In this document: one piece after another, positions 32,258 to 34,027 of the stretch
Layout of the letters: every line of letters begins with the position of its first letter
Numbering within the stretch: position 1 is the stretch's first letter
NCBI GenBank assembly: GCA_900757695.1
Contig: CAAEOU010000287.1
Location: forward strand, 1-34,027
Length of the DNA stretch: 34,027 nt
Source: an uncultured Oscillospiraceae bacterium
GTDB taxonomy: Bacteria > Bacillota_A > Clostridia > Oscillospirales > Oscillospiraceae
Direction of reading: 5' to 3'
Notes under the pieces: generated by a model
The model's input: the letters and a program-made list of their open reading frames with translations, nothing else
What the model was told of the DNA's origin: nothing
Databases searched by the model: none
Position numbers and translations under genes: made by a program

Positions 32258-33634
32258 TTATGAATTATCAGCGGCAGAAACTACCGCAATGCGTTCCTCT
32301 ATATTATAACTCTTTTTTTGCAAATAGGCTATATGTTTTTCAGTAATTTCCTCTCCTGGAGCCAAAATGGGGATACCTGGAGGATATGGCGCAAGAATGC
32401 ATCCGGAAATCTGTCCGGCAGCATCCTTTAGCGGAATATAGTTTTGTCTTCCAAACAGCGCTTGCCGGATGGTAAGCTTCTGCACCGGTGCCGGCGGCAG
32501 TGGCAAAGGACGATGTTCGTTCAGAGCGCAGCAGTGGGAAGACAACGTGGTAATGCCATTCCATAGGCGGTTAAATTGAGCCTCCTGATCCCGGCAGGTA
32601 AGGATCAAGACCAGATACCGTTCATCCGCCATTTCCACATAGATATTTTCATTTTGAAGCAGTGTGTCTGCCTCATAGCCGGATAAACCGGCACAGCCCA
32701 CGTCAATAGTTAAGCGGCAGGGGTCCAGCATTGCGCCGTCTGTTGGAACAAGCGCATGAAAGGGAGTCTCACAATTGATACGATCCCGAAGAGCATGAAC
32801 CAGATTTGCGGATGTTCGATACAATATGCCATCGCGCTGTTCCAGCTGCTCTCTGGCATAGTCAATAGAGGCCATAATCGGATAGCTGGGACTGGTCGTA
32901 CCAAATATGGTAGAGCTCTGCTTCACATGAAGCTTGTCAAAACGATCAGAGCCAATATAGAGAATCGAGGAAGAACCCAAGGCAGGCCATGTTTTATGGG
33001 TAGAAACAACACTGAGATCGGCGCCCTGCTGTGGTGCTGACGGAAGACCCAGTGCGGGGAAATGCGCACCATGGGCCTGATCTACCAGAAGAGAAAGACC
33101 GTGCCGGTGGCATACTGCAGAAATCTGCGTAAGGTCGGTAATTATGCCATAATACGTTGGACTGGTGAGAAATACAGCGGAAGCGGTTGGAAACATTTCA
33201 ATTGCATTAGAAATAATTTCAGGAGTAATGGGTCCTGAAAGGGATGAATCCGGAAGAGAAGGGGCATATATGTAATGGGGCGTAATATCCAGCAGGGCCA
33301 TAGCATAATAAACACTTTTGTGACAGCCACGTTCCAGAATCAAATGCCCGCCTGCACCCACTGCCTCTAAGAGCATGGTATGGATTCCCTGTGTAGACCC
33401 GCAGGTATAAAAGAGGGCTTCCTTCGCACCTGCGTAAGCAGCACAAAGATGCTCTGCCTCTGCAATAGGCCCTTCACCGGTGTAGAGGTTGCCCGTGGGC
33501 GCAATCTCAGTAAAGTCAATTTGCGCAATATCAGAAAAAAGACCGCTGCCGATCCCTTTATGCCCCGGCATATGCATTCGCAGAGGATTGGTGGCAGAAA
33601 AAGCGGTAAGAGAATCATATAAAGGTGCAGTCAT
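32258..33634 (-). CDS. yaaO: PLP-dependent Orn/Lys/Arg decarboxylase family protein (YaaO-like)
   Basis: A 458-residue fold-type I PLP enzyme. Visible features are the family opening LRMHMPGHKG, TGNLYTGEGPIAEAE, the aldimine-stabilising LLVDQAHGAH (Asp/His) and the PLP-binding lysine in STHKTWPALG. The C-terminal domain ends near PPGIPILAPGEEIT. Relatives decarboxylate lysine, arginine or ornithine; the exact substrate is not evident. The ATG at 33634 follows AGGAG; the frame stays open 18 codons upstream without a good site. It is first in a minus-strand operon with darA, holB and ricT. Confidence 0.9.
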   Translation of the reverse strand: MTAPLYDSLTAFSATNPLRMHMPGHKGIGSGLFSDIAQIDFTEIAPTGNLYTGEGPIAEAEHLCAAYAGAKEALFYTCGSTQGIHTMLLEAVGAGGHLILERGCHKSVYYAMALLDITPHYIYAPSLPDSSLSGPITPEIISNAIEMFPTASAVFLTSPTYYGIITDLTQISAVCHRHGLSLLVDQAHGAHFPALGLPSAPQQGADLSVVSTHKTWPALGSSSILYIGSDRFDKLHVKQSSTIFGTTSPSYPIMASIDYAREQLEQRDGILYRTSANLVHALRDRINCETPFHALVPTDGAMLDPCRLTIDVGCAGLSGYEADTLLQNENIYVEMADERYLVLILTCRDQEAQFNRLWNGITTLSSHCCALNEHRPLPLPPAPVQKLTIRQALFGRQNYIPLKDAAGQISGCILAPYPPGIPILAPGEEITEKHIAYLQKKSYNIEERIAVVSAADNS

Positions 33635-33663
33635 AATACAACTCCTGTATGGGTAAATAGATC

Positions 33664-33749
33664 CGATGGCATCATGTATTCCACTCAAAATGTAACCATG
33701 GTACCGCTTCTATATATAATAAGCTCATTCGATGATATCATGTATTCTA
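33664..33749. repeat. Imperfect 20-bp direct repeat upstream of the decarboxylase gene
   Basis: CGATGGCATCATGTATTCCA (33664-33683) and CGATGATATCATGTATTCTA (33730-33749) agree at 17 of 20 positions, 66 bp apart. They lie 30-115 bp before the decarboxylase start and may be regulator sites. No clear -35/-10 pair for this operon was identified. Confidence 0.45.
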
Positions 33750-33881
33750 TAGGCAAGCAAGTGAAAATAAAGGAAATGACATAAAATATGGACAAAGAGC
33801 CGCCAGTGAAACACACAATTCACGAAGTAATCCACAATTTACAAGAAAACAAAGAAATACCGAGAAAAATGAAAAAAGAGC

Positions 33882-33910
33882 TTGACAAATGGGGTGTGTG
33901 AGGCTATAAT
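33882..33910 (+). promoter_or_regulatory. Perfect consensus SigA promoter, upstream member of a tandem pair
   Basis: TTGACA (33882-33887), exactly 17 bp and TATAAT (33905-33910), with A-rich sequence upstream resembling an UP element. Together with the next promoter it forms a tandem pair typical of rRNA operons; the transcribed gene lies beyond the window. Confidence 0.88.
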
Positions 33911-33985
33911 AGCTGAGCACTTGAAAATCGGCCCCGAAATCCGGAGCCATTGCCTAAGAGACACATTGATTTGTGAAAAAACTTC

Positions 33986-34014
33986 TTGACAAACGGAATC
34001 GAGTGTGTTACAAT
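33986..34014 (+). promoter_or_regulatory. Near-consensus SigA promoter, downstream member of a tandem pair
   Basis: TTGACA (33986-33991), 17 bp and TACAAT (34009-34014), 104 bp after the first promoter. No start codon or ribosome site follows before the window ends at 34027, consistent with an untranslated RNA operon. Confidence 0.85.
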
Positions 34015-34027
34015 AATCAGGCTGTCA

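Overview
The window is about 34 kb of chromosome carrying the replication origin of a Gram-positive anaerobe. The core order dnaA - dnaN - S4-domain protein - recF - remB - gyrB - gyrA is the classic Bacillota oriC neighbourhood. Moderate GC, lipoprotein binding proteins, consensus SigA promoters, a CIRCE-like heat-shock operator and a two-gene SufCB Fe-S system point to class Clostridia, perhaps Oscillospiraceae. The family-level call is inference from sequence style, not from a search.

Left arm (1-17020, mostly minus strand). A seven-gene minus-strand operon (about 7170 down to 141) encodes a dipeptide/oligopeptide-type ABC importer (binding lipoprotein, two permeases, two ATPases), then a small protein resembling allene-oxide-cyclase/dirigent barrels and a YitT-type membrane protein. 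A GntR-family regulator is divergent from it, and two copies of a 14-bp element sit just past the two facing promoters. Next come an MGMT-like DNA-repair protein, an hsp20 gene under a CIRCE-like promoter, a uracil/xanthine permease, and a two-gene operon pairing an LplA-type binding lipoprotein with a tandem hot-dog (MaoC-like) protein. A free-standing small protein resembling the front part of clostridial radical-SAM proteins and a sufC-sufB pair complete this arm.

Origin (about 17020-18990). dnaA has a good promoter and a 19-bp palindrome in its leader. The 358 bp between dnaA and dnaN hold at least eight DnaA-box-like 9-mers, a 14-bp palindrome built from two box halves, a run of DnaA-trio-like triplets and an A+T-rich stretch. 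This is a convincing oriC with a basal unwinding element.

Right arm (18989-34027). dnaN, the S4 protein, recF, remB, gyrB and gyrA run rightward, followed by rnhA. A roughly 170-nt strongly structured leader RNA then precedes a three-gene ABC-2 type exporter (ATPase plus two permeases); this leader is the best candidate for something undescribed. A minus-strand block (yaaO-like decarboxylase, darA, holB, ricT) opposes the replication direction and lacks the tmk and yaaR genes found among these genes in Bacillus. The window ends with two tandem, near-perfect SigA promoters firing rightward off the edge, most likely the P1/P2 pair of an rRNA operon.

No tRNA, rRNA, CRISPR array, insertion sequence or prophage gene was seen inside the window.
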